From Pseudomonadota bacterium (GTDB lineage Bacteria; Pseudomonadota; Alphaproteobacteria; Caulobacterales; Caulobacteraceae): a stretch of 39,113 bases of DNA. The position numbers were made by a program, and so were the translations under genes. The notes under the pieces were generated by a model, which was given only the letters and a program-made list of their open reading frames with translations, had not been told where the DNA came from and made no database searches. Below, piece by piece: positions 7,629-15,915 of this stretch (position 1 is the first letter of the stretch; every line of letters begins with the position of its first letter). The stretch covers positions 1 to 39,113 of the forward strand of contig CAUJHW010000007.1 in assembly GCA_963205005.1 (NCBI GenBank). Direction: 5' to 3'.

Positions 7629-7841
7629 GAGCCTGGACGCAGGCCTGCGGGAACGCGCCGTCGAGCGGCCGGCGGCGCCCCAAAGGCGCCCGCCAGGGGT
7701 GGACCCGCAGGAGCCGCGACAGCGGCGGGACCGAGCACGCCCGCCGGCCACTCTCCGAAACCGGGGCGTTGCGGGGTGTCCCCGCTCGAAGGGGTCGGCC
7801 GAGACACCTACTGGCTCGACCGCAGGGGAAACCCTTCCCCC
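7627..7841 (+). repeat. Long direct repeat, copy 2
   Basis: The second copy of the ~212-bp repeat at 5180-5391, in the same orientation. It starts at the hipA stop codon and ends about 10 bp before the trbB stop on the other strand. Small insertions and substitutions separate the copies, and the end palindrome is degraded to AGGGGAAACCCTTCCCC. The two copies bracket the small membrane ORF and hipBA. Recombination between them would delete about 2.45 kb. Confidence 0.85.
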
Positions 7842-7851
7842 CAATAGGCCC

Positions 7852-8814
7852 CTACCCCTCCACACAGGCCTCCAGGACATAGGCGTCCCCCTCGCGGCCG
7901 GTCACGCGGGCGACCTCCTGGACCCGCCGTCCGGCCGGCGCACGGGCGATATGGATCACCAGGTTAATCGCCTGGGTGATGGCCCGGTAAGGGATGCGCT
8001 GGGTTACCTCCCCGATCAGATCCTCCAGGCGTGTCAGGCCCTCCGCGGCGCTGTTGGCGTGGATAGTCGCCAACCCGCCAGGGTGGCCCGTATTCCACGC
8101 CTTCAAGAGATCCAGCGCCGACCCGTCCCTCACCTCCCCGATGATGATGCGGTCAGGTCGCAGGCGCAGGGTGTCGCGCACCAGGTCGGTCATGGTCACC
8201 GGCGGGTCCGTCCGCTTCGTCAGCATCTGGATCTTGTCTTCGGCCGAGCACTGGAGCTCGGCGGTGTCCTCGATCAACACCACGCGGTCCTGGGCAAAGG
8301 CCGGCTCTGCCAGGATGGCGTTGGCGAGCGTTGTCTTGCCCGAGCCCGTGCCGCCGACGATCAGGATGTTCTGACGCGCCGTCGCCGCCTCGCGGATCAC
8401 CTCGGCCTGGTGCTCGGTCATGATCCCCTGGTCGACATATTCGGGCAGGGTGAATACCACCTCCGGCCGCTTGCGGATCGCGAACGCGGGACTGGATACA
8501 ATCGGCATGAAGGCGCCCTGGAACCGCTCTCCGGTCTCCGGAAGCGTGGCGCTGACCCGAGGCCGGTCCCGGGTCACCACCTCGCCCACATGGTCGGCCA
8601 GCAGCCGTAGAATCCGATCAGCGTCTGCGCTGGCCAGGCTCTGGCCGGTGAACGACCTCCCCTCCCCGATCCGGTCCACCCAGATCTTGCCGTCCGGATT
8701 GACCATGACCTCCACGACCATGCGGTCGGCGAGCGCGCTGGCAATCACCGGGCCCATGGCCTGCTTCAGCGCGGCGACCTTGCGGTCGGTGACGACGGGG
8801 TGGTGCTGCGGCAT
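7852..8814 (-). CDS. trbB: Conjugal transfer ATPase TrbB (VirB11 family)
   Basis: A 320-residue hexameric ATPase of the type IV secretion machine, acting at the inner face of the inner membrane. It has the Walker A GGTGSGKT at 154-161, the Asp box VVLIEDTAELQ at ~178-188, the Walker B-like DRIIIGEVRDG at 221-231 and the His box GGLATIHANS at ~247-256. It lies 53 bp downstream of traG in the same direction. In related loci trbB is followed by trbC, D, E, J, L, F, G and I, but here the next feature is direct repeat 2 and the convergent hipA. The pilus and channel genes are therefore not in this window. Confidence 0.95.
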   Translation of the reverse strand: MPQHHPVVTDRKVAALKQAMGPVIASALADRMVVEVMVNPDGKIWVDRIGEGRSFTGQSLASADADRILRLLADHVGEVVTRDRPRVSATLPETGERFQGAFMPIVSSPAFAIRKRPEVVFTLPEYVDQGIMTEHQAEVIREAATARQNILIVGGTGSGKTTLANAILAEPAFAQDRVVLIEDTAELQCSAEDKIQMLTKRTDPPVTMTDLVRDTLRLRPDRIIIGEVRDGSALDLLKAWNTGHPGGLATIHANSAAEGLTRLEDLIGEVTQRIPYRAITQAINLVIHIARAPAGRRVQEVARVTGREGDAYVLEACVEG

Positions 8815-8867
8815 CGGATATCCAATTCAACTGGTGTCATCGGGGCGTGGGCGTCTCTGCAGGTCCG

Positions 8868-10844
8868 TCAGCCCAGGCTGCCGTCGTCATCGTCGTCGCC
8901 CGTCCATCGCAGGCTCGAGACCGGCGCGTGGAGGCCATGCCCGCCGTCGCTGGCGGGCTGAGGTTCATCATACGGCTCTACGGGCGCCGGCGGCGGCACG
9001 ACGCCCTTCAGGCCGGCCGGGGCCGGCTCTGCGGCGCGAACCCCGAGCCAGTCGATCTGCGCGGGTCCGGGCAGGTCGGCCGCGCCCGGCCGCTGCTCGT
9101 ATTTGGCGGGCACGCCGTGGAAATAGTCCCCCGTCCGCGCCTTGAAGAACGGCTCGTCGTAGTAGCGGATCTTCTCCGCGCGGATCGGCTTGGTGTTGTT
9201 GACGAACAGGAACTGATGGTTGTCATCCAGCTCGCGGACCCGGTCCTCGGTCAGGATGTAGCGTTCATGCTCGCTCTGGGAGGTCGAGCGGTGCGAGCTG
9301 CCGAAGATGCTGCGCGGATCGCTGTAGCTCTCGCGCATCTCCAGCGCCTTGCCGGCCCGCCGGATCACCTTGTCGATGCTGGTCGGCTCCGAGGTCGCGA
9401 AGGTGGCGGTGATGTGCATGTTGTCGAAGATCGGCGTCTTGTCCCCGTACTTGGAGAACACGTCGTTGAAGCTCTGGCAGATCAGGTGGGCGGTGATGCC
9501 GTAGCCGGCCATTTCGCCCATGGCGTTCTCCAGGAACGGCAGGCTGCCAAGCTTGGGAAACTCGTCGAGCAGCAGCAGCAGGCGGTGCGCCTTGCGCCGC
9601 CCCCGGCTGTCGAAATGCTCGCGCTCCATCAGGCTGTTGATCGTCTGGCGGGTGAACACCCGCACCAGGAAGGCCAGCCGGTCGGCATGGGCCTGGGGGG
9701 TGATGATGTAGAAGGTGACCGGGCTCTTCGAGCACACCAGGTCGCCGATCGAGAAGTCCGACCAGCTGGTGGCGTATTCCACATAGGGGTCTGCCCACAG
9801 CGATAGCGACGCCCGGCAGGTGGCCAGAACGTTGGACTTCACCCGCTCGTCCATGCTGTCCAGCGCCGTGGCACCCAGCAGGATCTCCGGGTGGACCTCG
9901 GCGATGGGCTTGCCGTCGGCGCCCCGCGCCAGCCCGTCCGGCGCATGAAGATCCGGCCGATGGCGATGTTTGGTGTGCTTCATCGCATGAAGGGTCGGGT
10001 CGATATTGATCAGCAGGCGGCGGACCTGGGCCAGGTTCTTCTTGGTGTCCTCCTCGCTGTAGAGGACGTGCAGGATGATCGCGGTGAAGAAGTCCGTCGC
10101 GCTCTGGTCCCAGAAATTGAGGTCGCCGGCCTTGCGGCCCAGCGGGTCCACCAGGATGCCGACGACGTTCTGGATGTCGGCGATCTCCATCGGCCCCTTC
10201 CGCACCTCGAACAGCGGATTCCACCGCACGGTGTTGGGGTCGGTCGGCGCGAAATAGAAGACGTGGCTGAACGTCTTCCGGTGATCGGCCGTGATGTGCC
10301 AAAGCTCGCCCTTGCGGTCGTAAACGAAGGCGCTTTGCGGCCAGGCGATCAGGGTGGGAACGACGTGGCCGGCCCCCTTCCCACTGCGGGACGCGCCCAC
10401 GATGATGGCGTGCTCCACACCGCGATAGGTGAGGTATTTGCCGCCCAACCGCCCGAGCACCCGTCCGCTGATCTGGCCATCGCCATGGACGAGTTTGGCC
10501 TTGCGGACATGGGACTCGGTCGCCCAGGCGTCCTTGCCAAACTCCCGCGGCGCCCGGCGCGTGCTCTTCGTCAGCCCGATCAGCAGCATCGACGGGACGA
10601 ACACGGTCGCGAACGCGATCATCGCGGCCATGTCGAAGGCCTGCTGGTAGTGCGCCGCGAAGCGCCCATACCAGCCGACGAACGCCCACGGCGCGTAGAT
10701 TCTCGTCGGCCCCAGATCCAGCAGGCCGTGGCCGAACTCACGCGGATAGTGGAAGTCGTGAGCGACGATCTGGGTGGCGATCGACAGGGCGATCAACACG
10801 CTGGCCACCGCCAGCGGCAGGATGATCTTGGGGCGGGCGTTCAT
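8868..10844 (-). CDS. traG: Type IV coupling protein TraG (VirD4 family)
   Basis: A 658-residue inner-membrane ATPase that couples the relaxase-DNA complex to the secretion channel. Two N-terminal membrane segments lie at ~7-28 and ~72-92. Walker A is GASRSGKGAG at ~150-159 and Walker B is LLLLLDEFPKLGSL in the middle of the protein, followed by the usual EMAGYGITAHLICQSFNDV. The C-terminus is Pro-rich and ends in an Asp run (GDDDDDGS). The start is ATG (MNARPKIILP); the longer open frame upstream overlaps the relaxase gene and is Pro/Arg-rich chance sequence. The relaxase stop lies 14 bp upstream, so the two form one transcription unit with trbB. Confidence 0.95.
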   Translation of the reverse strand: MNARPKIILPLAVASVLIALSIATQIVAHDFHYPREFGHGLLDLGPTRIYAPWAFVGWYGRFAAHYQQAFDMAAMIAFATVFVPSMLLIGLTKSTRRAPREFGKDAWATESHVRKAKLVHGDGQISGRVLGRLGGKYLTYRGVEHAIIVGASRSGKGAGHVVPTLIAWPQSAFVYDRKGELWHITADHRKTFSHVFYFAPTDPNTVRWNPLFEVRKGPMEIADIQNVVGILVDPLGRKAGDLNFWDQSATDFFTAIILHVLYSEEDTKKNLAQVRRLLINIDPTLHAMKHTKHRHRPDLHAPDGLARGADGKPIAEVHPEILLGATALDSMDERVKSNVLATCRASLSLWADPYVEYATSWSDFSIGDLVCSKSPVTFYIITPQAHADRLAFLVRVFTRQTINSLMEREHFDSRGRRKAHRLLLLLDEFPKLGSLPFLENAMGEMAGYGITAHLICQSFNDVFSKYGDKTPIFDNMHITATFATSEPTSIDKVIRRAGKALEMRESYSDPRSIFGSSHRSTSQSEHERYILTEDRVRELDDNHQFLFVNNTKPIRAEKIRYYDEPFFKARTGDYFHGVPAKYEQRPGAADLPGPAQIDWLGVRAAEPAPAGLKGVVPPPAPVEPYDEPQPASDGGHGLHAPVSSLRWTGDDDDDGSLG

Positions 10845-10858
10845 GGGGCGTGTCGCTC

Positions 10859-12355
10859 CTACCTGCCGGGAATGATGGCGCGGCCAATCGACCGGCCCTG
10901 GCCACGTCGCAGACGCTCCAGCGCCTGTTCCTGGACCGGCGTCGGGAAGCGCTGCAGGGCCTCGCGCGCTGGGCGGCCGATGTCCCGAAAGAAGCGGGTC
11001 TCGTCGGGTGACTGGTTGGGGACACGAAGCTCCCGCTGGCCAAGTTCGTGCGCCAGCCGCAGGTCGTTGATCGTGCGGTCGGCCAACCCGATCCGGTTGT
11101 CCATCCGCTTGATCTTCCGTTCCAGCGTGCGCCGCCCCCGAACCACGTCGGCGGCGGCTTCCAGGTCCGGCTGTCGGCGCGCCGCGACGAACGCCTGGCC
11201 CTTGCGCGAGCGGACCCAATGCTGGCGGACTTGCAGGCCAACCTCAGCCCGGCGATAGGCCTTGCGGGCGCGTCCGATGGCGTTCAGCTCGGCGTGTTTC
11301 GCCCAGATCATCCGCGCCGGATTGCGGACCCAGGCCACCAGTTCCAGGCGCCGCGAACGGGTCTTCTTCACACGCTCCTCGGTCTGCTGAAGGTGAGCCC
11401 TCGCCCGCGCCTTGGCGGTCGCGGCCTCCGCCATCAGCTCGCGTTCGACCCGGCCGGCGCTCGGGATTTTCGGCGCGGAAATCGCCTCGCGCTCGGCCGC
11501 CCACGCCGTCCTCTGGGCGACCATCTTGCCCAGAACCTGCTCGGCTTCGACGACCAGTTTCGGGACCGCGACTTCGATCTCAGGAGCGGTCTTGGCGATG
11601 CGGTCGGCGGTCGCCTGATAGTCACGTCGAAGGTCGCGCGCCTTGTCATTGCGGGCCCGGACATCGCGGTTCAATTCGCCACGCTCAGAGGCGATATCCT
11701 TGCGCTCCAGCGCCGTAGCCGCCGGCCCCATATGCACGGTCGGGGCCCGGTCGACGCCGCGCGCCGCCAGACTCAAATGCGAGACCTGCGGGGCGTCCGG
11801 ACCAAGGTGATGCCGCAGGTGTCGGTTCTGACTCTCAGACCACGCGGCGCGCAGCTGCGAGATGAAGCTGGCGTGGTTCCAATCGCGGTTCTTGCCCCCG
11901 AAACCGCCGCGATCGACACGGCGGGTCGTGACCATGATGTGGGCGTGGAAATTGCGCTGATCGCCCTCCCTGCCGGGCCGGTGCATGGCGACGTCGGCGA
12001 TCATGCCCTTGGCGACCAGGTGCTCCTGCACAAAGGCGCGGACCAGGTCCCGGCGCTGGTCAAAATCAAGTTCGTGCGGCAGCGCCAGGAGGACCTCCTG
12101 GGCGGGAACGGCGTCCTTACGGCGCTCGGCAGCCTCGACGGCGTTCCACAGGGCTGCGCGGTCACCGTAGGCCTGCGGCGCGTCATCCGGCGCCATGATC
12201 TCGGCGTGCTCGATCCCGTCCTTGTTCGAGAAGTCGAACTCCATGGCCAGGCGGTCATCGCTCATCGCCTGGCCTGACCGGTACGCTGCCGCGGCCACGG
12301 CCGAGCGGCCAAGGCCGCGCTGGATGGTCTGCACCTGACAAAGGAACGACGCCAC
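10859..12355 (-). CDS. mobA: MobA/MobL-family relaxase (MOBQ-like)
   Basis: A 498-residue relaxase that nicks oriT and stays bound to the 5' end during transfer. The N-terminal domain has the candidate catalytic tyrosine in AAAAYRSGQ (Tyr25), LALPHELDFDQRRDL at ~90-104, and the three-histidine metal site formed by MHRPGREGD and NFHAHIMVTTR (His137, His139). After residue ~200 the protein is a long charged helical region with no helicase motifs. This makes it a short MobA/MobL enzyme, unlike the large Ti-type TraA with a fused helicase. It starts the relaxase-traG-trbB operon and is divergent from the TraD-like gene. The intergenic region between them is the natural place for oriT. Confidence 0.92.
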   Translation of the reverse strand: MASFLCQVQTIQRGLGRSAVAAAAYRSGQAMSDDRLAMEFDFSNKDGIEHAEIMAPDDAPQAYGDRAALWNAVEAAERRKDAVPAQEVLLALPHELDFDQRRDLVRAFVQEHLVAKGMIADVAMHRPGREGDQRNFHAHIMVTTRRVDRGGFGGKNRDWNHASFISQLRAAWSESQNRHLRHHLGPDAPQVSHLSLAARGVDRAPTVHMGPAATALERKDIASERGELNRDVRARNDKARDLRRDYQATADRIAKTAPEIEVAVPKLVVEAEQVLGKMVAQRTAWAAEREAISAPKIPSAGRVERELMAEAATAKARARAHLQQTEERVKKTRSRRLELVAWVRNPARMIWAKHAELNAIGRARKAYRRAEVGLQVRQHWVRSRKGQAFVAARRQPDLEAAADVVRGRRTLERKIKRMDNRIGLADRTINDLRLAHELGQRELRVPNQSPDETRFFRDIGRPAREALQRFPTPVQEQALERLRRGQGRSIGRAIIPGR

Positions 12356-12371
12356 TGAACTGCCCTCCCCT

Positions 12372-12502
12372 GCCGGCGTGAGCCGGCGGGATCGCTAAGG
12401 GCTCGGCCCTTGGCTCAAACCCCAGGCCGTCGCAGGCCGCGCGGGGTTTGAGGGTGTCGGGCGGAGCCTGACCGCATCGTTGGCTGGGCGTAGCCCAACC
12501 AA
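12372..12502. other. oriT: Candidate origin of transfer: four consecutive hairpins upstream of the relaxase
   Basis: Four inverted repeats follow each other in 130 bp between the divergent relaxase and TraD-like genes: GCCGGC-GTGA-GCCGGC (12372-12387), AAGGGC-TCG-GCCCTT (12397-12411), the 10-bp arms CTCAAACCCC/GGGGTTTGAG (12414-12452), and TTGGCTGGGC-GTA-GCCCAACCAA (12480-12502). Position beside a MOBQ-type relaxase and dense hairpins are both typical of oriT. On the minus strand the octamer CCAAGGGC (12406-12413) recalls the nic region of Q-type origins, from memory. There is no long ORF here with coding character. Confidence 0.5.
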
Positions 12503-12568
12503 TGAGGATATGCGCCATTGTCTGCAACACCTCTGCCACCACCATGGACCATCAGGATCGATTTTGAT

Positions 12569-12595
12569 ATAAAAAGTGCGTTACGTGCTTTTTAT
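12569..12595. promoter_or_regulatory. AT-rich palindrome before the TraD-like gene
   Basis: Perfect 8-bp arms ATAAAAAG and CTTTTTAT separated by 11 bp (TGCGTTACGTG), standing out as AT-rich in GC-rich surroundings and lying 19 bp before the ATG. It is probably an operator or promoter element of the plus-strand transfer gene. A looser relative (GAGTGCCTTTTATG and nearby) lies at ~14830, upstream of traF. Confidence 0.5.
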
Positions 12596-12613
12596 TTATC
12601 AAGGGTGCCTGTC

Positions 12614-13300
12614 ATGATCGCGGTCGATAAGCGCAAGCGGAACACCCGGCCCTCCAAATATCGACCCCGCAGCGAGACCCAGAAGCGCAAGCGCAAGGAC
12701 CTCTGGGCCGCCCGTGAAGCCGATCGCAAACTGGGCCGCCGGGTCAGCGATGAAGACGCGCTGAAACTTCGACTGGACGAGCTTGAGGCGGCCTTGCGGG
12801 ACATGGGCCGCTTAGGAATTCACAACAAGCGCCACACCGTTCCGCTCGAAGATATCGCGGACGATGGCCAGCGTTTCGCCGTGCTGAAAGCCCGGGTTGA
12901 ACGCCTCGAAGCCCTGTGGGCGATCAACCAGAGAAAGCGCGAAACCCGGGGCAAGATCATCCTCGGCGGTGCCCTTCTGGCGGAGGCGGCCGACGAAGCT
13001 TGGCAGGAAGGCGACGCCGACCTTCTGCACCGGCTGGTCGACATCCTGGACCGGCGGGTGGAGAGCGTCAGGGACCGGCTGACGGTGCGCGAACTGCTCG
13101 GAAACGTACCCCTTCCCCTTCGCCAGGGCGGCGATCCCGGCGAGGATCTACTGGGCGCGCTGGAAGCCGTTGGCGGCGAAGCGCCCGATTTCGATGCGAT
13201 GGCGGAGTCGGCCCTGGCGGATGATGACGACCGCCTTATGCCGAGCGACGTGGACAAGGATTATGCCGACCTGGACGCCACCTGGCGCCAGCCGGCCTAA
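12614..13300 (+). CDS. TraD-like conjugal transfer accessory protein
   Basis: A 228-residue protein. Residues ~106-148 (QRKRETRGKIILGGALLAEA then ADLLHRLVDILDRRV) match the small TraD family of alphaproteobacterial plasmids, where RxTRxKIxLGxxLL is characteristic; those proteins are usually ~70 residues. The N-terminal ~100 residues are very basic (KRKRNTRPSKYRPRSETQKR) and helical, suggesting DNA binding, and the C-terminus is acidic. The ATG chosen (MIAVDKRKRN) follows the AT-rich palindrome; longer frames lack coding character. It is divergent from the relaxase, as traC/traD genes are in Ti-type loci, so it may be part of the relaxosome. The last 4 bp overlap the convergent hydrolase gene. 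Confidence 0.7.
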   Translation: MIAVDKRKRNTRPSKYRPRSETQKRKRKDLWAAREADRKLGRRVSDEDALKLRLDELEAALRDMGRLGIHNKRHTVPLEDIADDGQRFAVLKARVERLEALWAINQRKRETRGKIILGGALLAEAADEAWQEGDADLLHRLVDILDRRVESVRDRLTVRELLGNVPLPLRQGGDPGEDLLGALEAVGGEAPDFDAMAESALADDDDRLMPSDVDKDYADLDATWRQPA

Positions 13301-14199
13301 CGGCGGCGGTCGCTCGGGCGACCGTCGGATAGCACGAACATCGCCCGCGTAGGATCGACCGGCTGATCGCTAATCTGGTCCGCTGGCGGTGCCTGGAAAT
13401 CAGGCCCCGATGAGACCGGCGTAAGGATCGCGACGGGGCCTTCGACAGGCTCCGGCGGCGGCGTGGCGGGCCCGGGAAACGCCCGGTTCTCGCCCACGAA
13501 GATGCCGTCGTTCAGGGCGCTCAATGCGGTCCTGGAGCCGGCCGGAGAGGGCCTGGCCGAGCTCGAAGGCCCTCTCCTGCTCCCCTCCCCTTTGGCGGTG
13601 CCTCCACGGCCCGCTTCCACATAGAAGGTGTGGGTGCCAATCACCGCGGAGGATGGAGCGCCGCCAAAGTTCGTCAGGCCCGGCGACACCGCGCCCGCCG
13701 CCTCCCGGGCCGCGACGATCCGGACGTTCTGGAAGAACCGCGCGCCATTCGTCAGGTCCGGCAAACGACCCTCGATCGCCAGGTTGATGATGGTGTTGAC
13801 CCGAGCCCGCTGGGCCTCCGAGACCTGCGGCAGATTGCGCCAGCTGCCGCCGGCCCGCATCACCGGCTCGAACTGCGCGCGGGCGTTCAGCACGGCCTCG
13901 ACGCTTGAGCCCCAGCGGCCATCCTGCAGCCGGTTCAGGATGGTGTAGACGACGGCCGCCAAGCCGCTGTCGCCCTGGTTCGCGGCCTCCGCGAAGGCGA
14001 CGCGGGCGATGGCGTCGCGAGCCTCTGGTGCACCCAGCCGGGCGGGCAATGACATGGAACCTGACGGCGGCGCGGCGGCGGCCGATACGGACGACGACGT
14101 GGCCATCGCGGCCGGACAATTCACGCCCGCCGGCAGCGGCTGGGCGCTCATCCCGCGGGCCAGAAGGGCGCACAGACCCGCGAGGGCGGCGGCGTCCAT
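13297..14199 (-). CDS. SleB-like cell-wall hydrolase of the transfer region
   Basis: A 300-residue probable secreted peptidoglycan hydrolase. The N-terminus has a signal-like hydrophobic stretch (ALAGLCALLARGMSAQ) and low-complexity Ala/Ser sequence. The core at ~60-180 matches the Hydrolase_2/SleB pattern: ARVAFAEAANQGDSGLAAVV, YTILNRLQDGRWGSSVEAVL, then AQFEPV and later GARFFQN and GTHTFY. The C-terminal 100 residues are Pro-rich and variable. Such enzymes open the cell wall locally for assembly of the transfer apparatus. It overlaps the traF stop by one base (TGATG), so it is cotranscribed with traF, and it is convergent with the TraD-like gene. Confidence 0.8.
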   Translation of the reverse strand: MDAAALAGLCALLARGMSAQPLPAGVNCPAAMATSSSVSAAAAPPSGSMSLPARLGAPEARDAIARVAFAEAANQGDSGLAAVVYTILNRLQDGRWGSSVEAVLNARAQFEPVMRAGGSWRNLPQVSEAQRARVNTIINLAIEGRLPDLTNGARFFQNVRIVAAREAAGAVSPGLTNFGGAPSSAVIGTHTFYVEAGRGGTAKGEGSRRGPSSSARPSPAGSRTALSALNDGIFVGENRAFPGPATPPPEPVEGPVAILTPVSSGPDFQAPPADQISDQPVDPTRAMFVLSDGRPSDRRR

Positions 14200-14747
14200 C
14201 AGGCGTCTCCTGGGTGGTCGGCCCGGGTCATGATCGGGCGGAAGACGCCGACGATCGCTTCGCGCCGAACCGGTCCGTAGTACCGGCTATCGAAGCTGTT
14301 GGGGATGCGGTTGGAGAACACAAAGAACTCGCCCTCTCCCAGACGGCGGCAGGCGCGCCAGCGCGGTAGCGGCCGGCTTTCGCCGTCATGGGCGAGCACG
14401 GGAGCGCGCCACACGCCGTTGATCACCAGCTTGCCGTCGAGGGTGCAGACGGTGTCTCCGGACATCGCCGCGACCTCCTTCAGGATCGGCATATGGCGTA
14501 GATAAGCCATGCGGCCGCTGGCGTAGGTCAGGACCGAAGGCGGGGCTGGGAACGCGATGATCTGGCCCCGGCTTGGAGCCGCGGCGCTGCGAATGTAGAG
14601 GCCCCTGGGCTCACTTTCCGAGCGGTTCCACAGCAGCGACGGACCCGGAACGACCAAGGCCAGGCCGCCCAGCAGCACGGTCGGGGCCAATGCCAACGCG
14701 ATAACCAGAAGCCTGCGTCGCCGGCGTCTCACAAGGCCATGGATCAT
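14199..14747 (-). CDS. traF: TraF, S26-family signal peptidase
   Basis: A 182-residue inner-membrane serine protease. In RP4-type systems TraF cyclises the TrbC pilin. One N-terminal membrane helix follows a run of Arg (residues ~6-33). The serine motif is NRSESEPRGLY with the candidate nucleophile at ~Ser45, and the general-base lysine is in MPILKEVAAMSGDTV (~Lys90); both are in the family order. SFDSRYYGPV near the end is also typical. It is first in a two-gene unit with the SleB-like hydrolase. Since trbC is not in this window, its pilin substrate must be encoded elsewhere or be lost. Confidence 0.92.
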   Translation of the reverse strand: MIHGLVRRRRRRLLVIALALAPTVLLGGLALVVPGPSLLWNRSESEPRGLYIRSAAAPSRGQIIAFPAPPSVLTYASGRMAYLRHMPILKEVAAMSGDTVCTLDGKLVINGVWRAPVLAHDGESRPLPRWRACRRLGEGEFFVFSNRIPNSFDSRYYGPVRREAIVGVFRPIMTRADHPGDA

Positions 14748-14940
14748 CTCTCAGCCCCATACTGACGCCGCCCGGTTGCGATCTGTCACGGGGTGGGCGC
14801 GCTGGAATACAGCGCAGGATGCACTTTGATTGAGTGCCTTTTATGTCAAAAAGTCCCCTGCCCCGCCAAAGCTGACGCATCGGATCTGGGGTGGCGCAAG
14901 CTGACGGCGCGCGCCGGCATACTCTCCGCGTGAACTATCC

Positions 14941-15915
14941 TTAGCGTGTTTGGCGGTAGTGGCGGACGTTCTGCGCCTTCCAGACCAACATGGGCATGGC
15001 GGCGATCCGCGCCTTGACGTCGTCGGGGACCGCCAAGCCGGCCGGATCGATCTCTCCTACATCAAGCAGGCGGTCCAGGAACGCCGCTTCGCCGGCGGTT
15101 CGCTCGAAGAGCGGCGCCAGGCCGGCGCGGCAAAGGGCGACCGAGTCGACTATCCAGCGGTCCACGCCGCCAGCGGCCTCGAAAAAGTCTCGTGGCAGGC
15201 AGACGGCGAGCTTCTGCCTCAGCTCCCGGGGATCGCCGCCGATGTCGTCCAGACTGGCCTCGCGCCAGTCCCGGCGGCCGGCCGCGCCCCACGCCAGAAC
15301 CCCCGCCCGAACGAGGCTCCAGTCGAGAGTTTGGGTCTCCAGGATTCGGCGGGCGTCGAATAGGTCGCGCGCGGCGCTCCGATCGACCAGCGCGACCAGT
15401 TTTCCGGCCACCACTTCGTGCAGGTCGAGCACGGGAATGCCTGTGGCCGCCACCCCACCGAGCGGCGTGGATGACATCATTTGGAGGCCAAACAGGGGCC
15501 CTCGGGCCATGTAGTTGAGGTCGACCTCGATGCTCGCGCCGCCGCCTAGCGCCGAGTTGTAGCGCGCCACCCATTTGCCGCCAGCATGACCCGGCGGCTG
15601 ACGCCGGACCTGGTAGCCCTGGGCCTCCAGAAGGCGCAGCAAGGCCTCATCGACAAGAGGGCGATCTGCCTCCATCGCGGCCCGGTCGACGGCCCCGACA
15701 TAGTTCAGATCGATGTCCACAGAGAGGCGGTCCAGGCGCAGGTGGAAGACGTTCAGCGCGGTCCCGCCCTTCAGCGCCACCCGGGTCTTCAGGTCGGGGT
15801 CCTCGGCGATCGCTTGCAGCACGTCGAGCAGGCGCAGCACCTTTTCCAACGTCGCCGCCGGCAACCGCGTCTCAGCGGCGATGCGCTGCAGGGTCTGGAC
15901 GGATGGCGCCGCCAT
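14941..15915 (-). CDS. abiEii: AbiEii/AbiGii nucleotidyltransferase toxin
   Basis: A 324-residue toxin of the AbiE (type IV) toxin-antitoxin and abortive-infection family. These nucleotidyltransferases modify tRNA ends and stop growth. The diagnostic active-site pattern is VALKGGTALNVFHLRLDRLS then VDIDLNY, with GG at 50-51 and the two metal-binding aspartates at ~67 and 69. A later conserved segment, DLHEVVAGKLVALVDRSAARDLFD, is also present. Length is normal. It overlaps the abiEi stop by one base and is therefore cotranscribed and coupled. It is probably active. Confidence 0.93.
   Translation of the reverse strand: MAAPSVQTLQRIAAETRLPAATLEKVLRLLDVLQAIAEDPDLKTRVALKGGTALNVFHLRLDRLSVDIDLNYVGAVDRAAMEADRPLVDEALLRLLEAQGYQVRRQPPGHAGGKWVARYNSALGGGASIEVDLNYMARGPLFGLQMMSSTPLGGVAATGIPVLDLHEVVAGKLVALVDRSAARDLFDARRILETQTLDWSLVRAGVLAWGAAGRRDWREASLDDIGGDPRELRQKLAVCLPRDFFEAAGGVDRWIVDSVALCRAGLAPLFERTAGEAAFLDRLLDVGEIDPAGLAVPDDVKARIAAMPMLVWKAQNVRHYRQTR

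Noticed and set aside
9265..10689. 474-codon open frame on the minus strand inside traG
   Set aside because: It is a frame shadow of traG with Arg/Pro-rich composition.
10845..11219. N-terminal extension of the TraG frame by 125 residues
   Set aside because: It overlaps the relaxase gene, is Arg/Pro/Gly-rich, and real TraG proteins begin at the membrane helix that follows the ATG at 10844.
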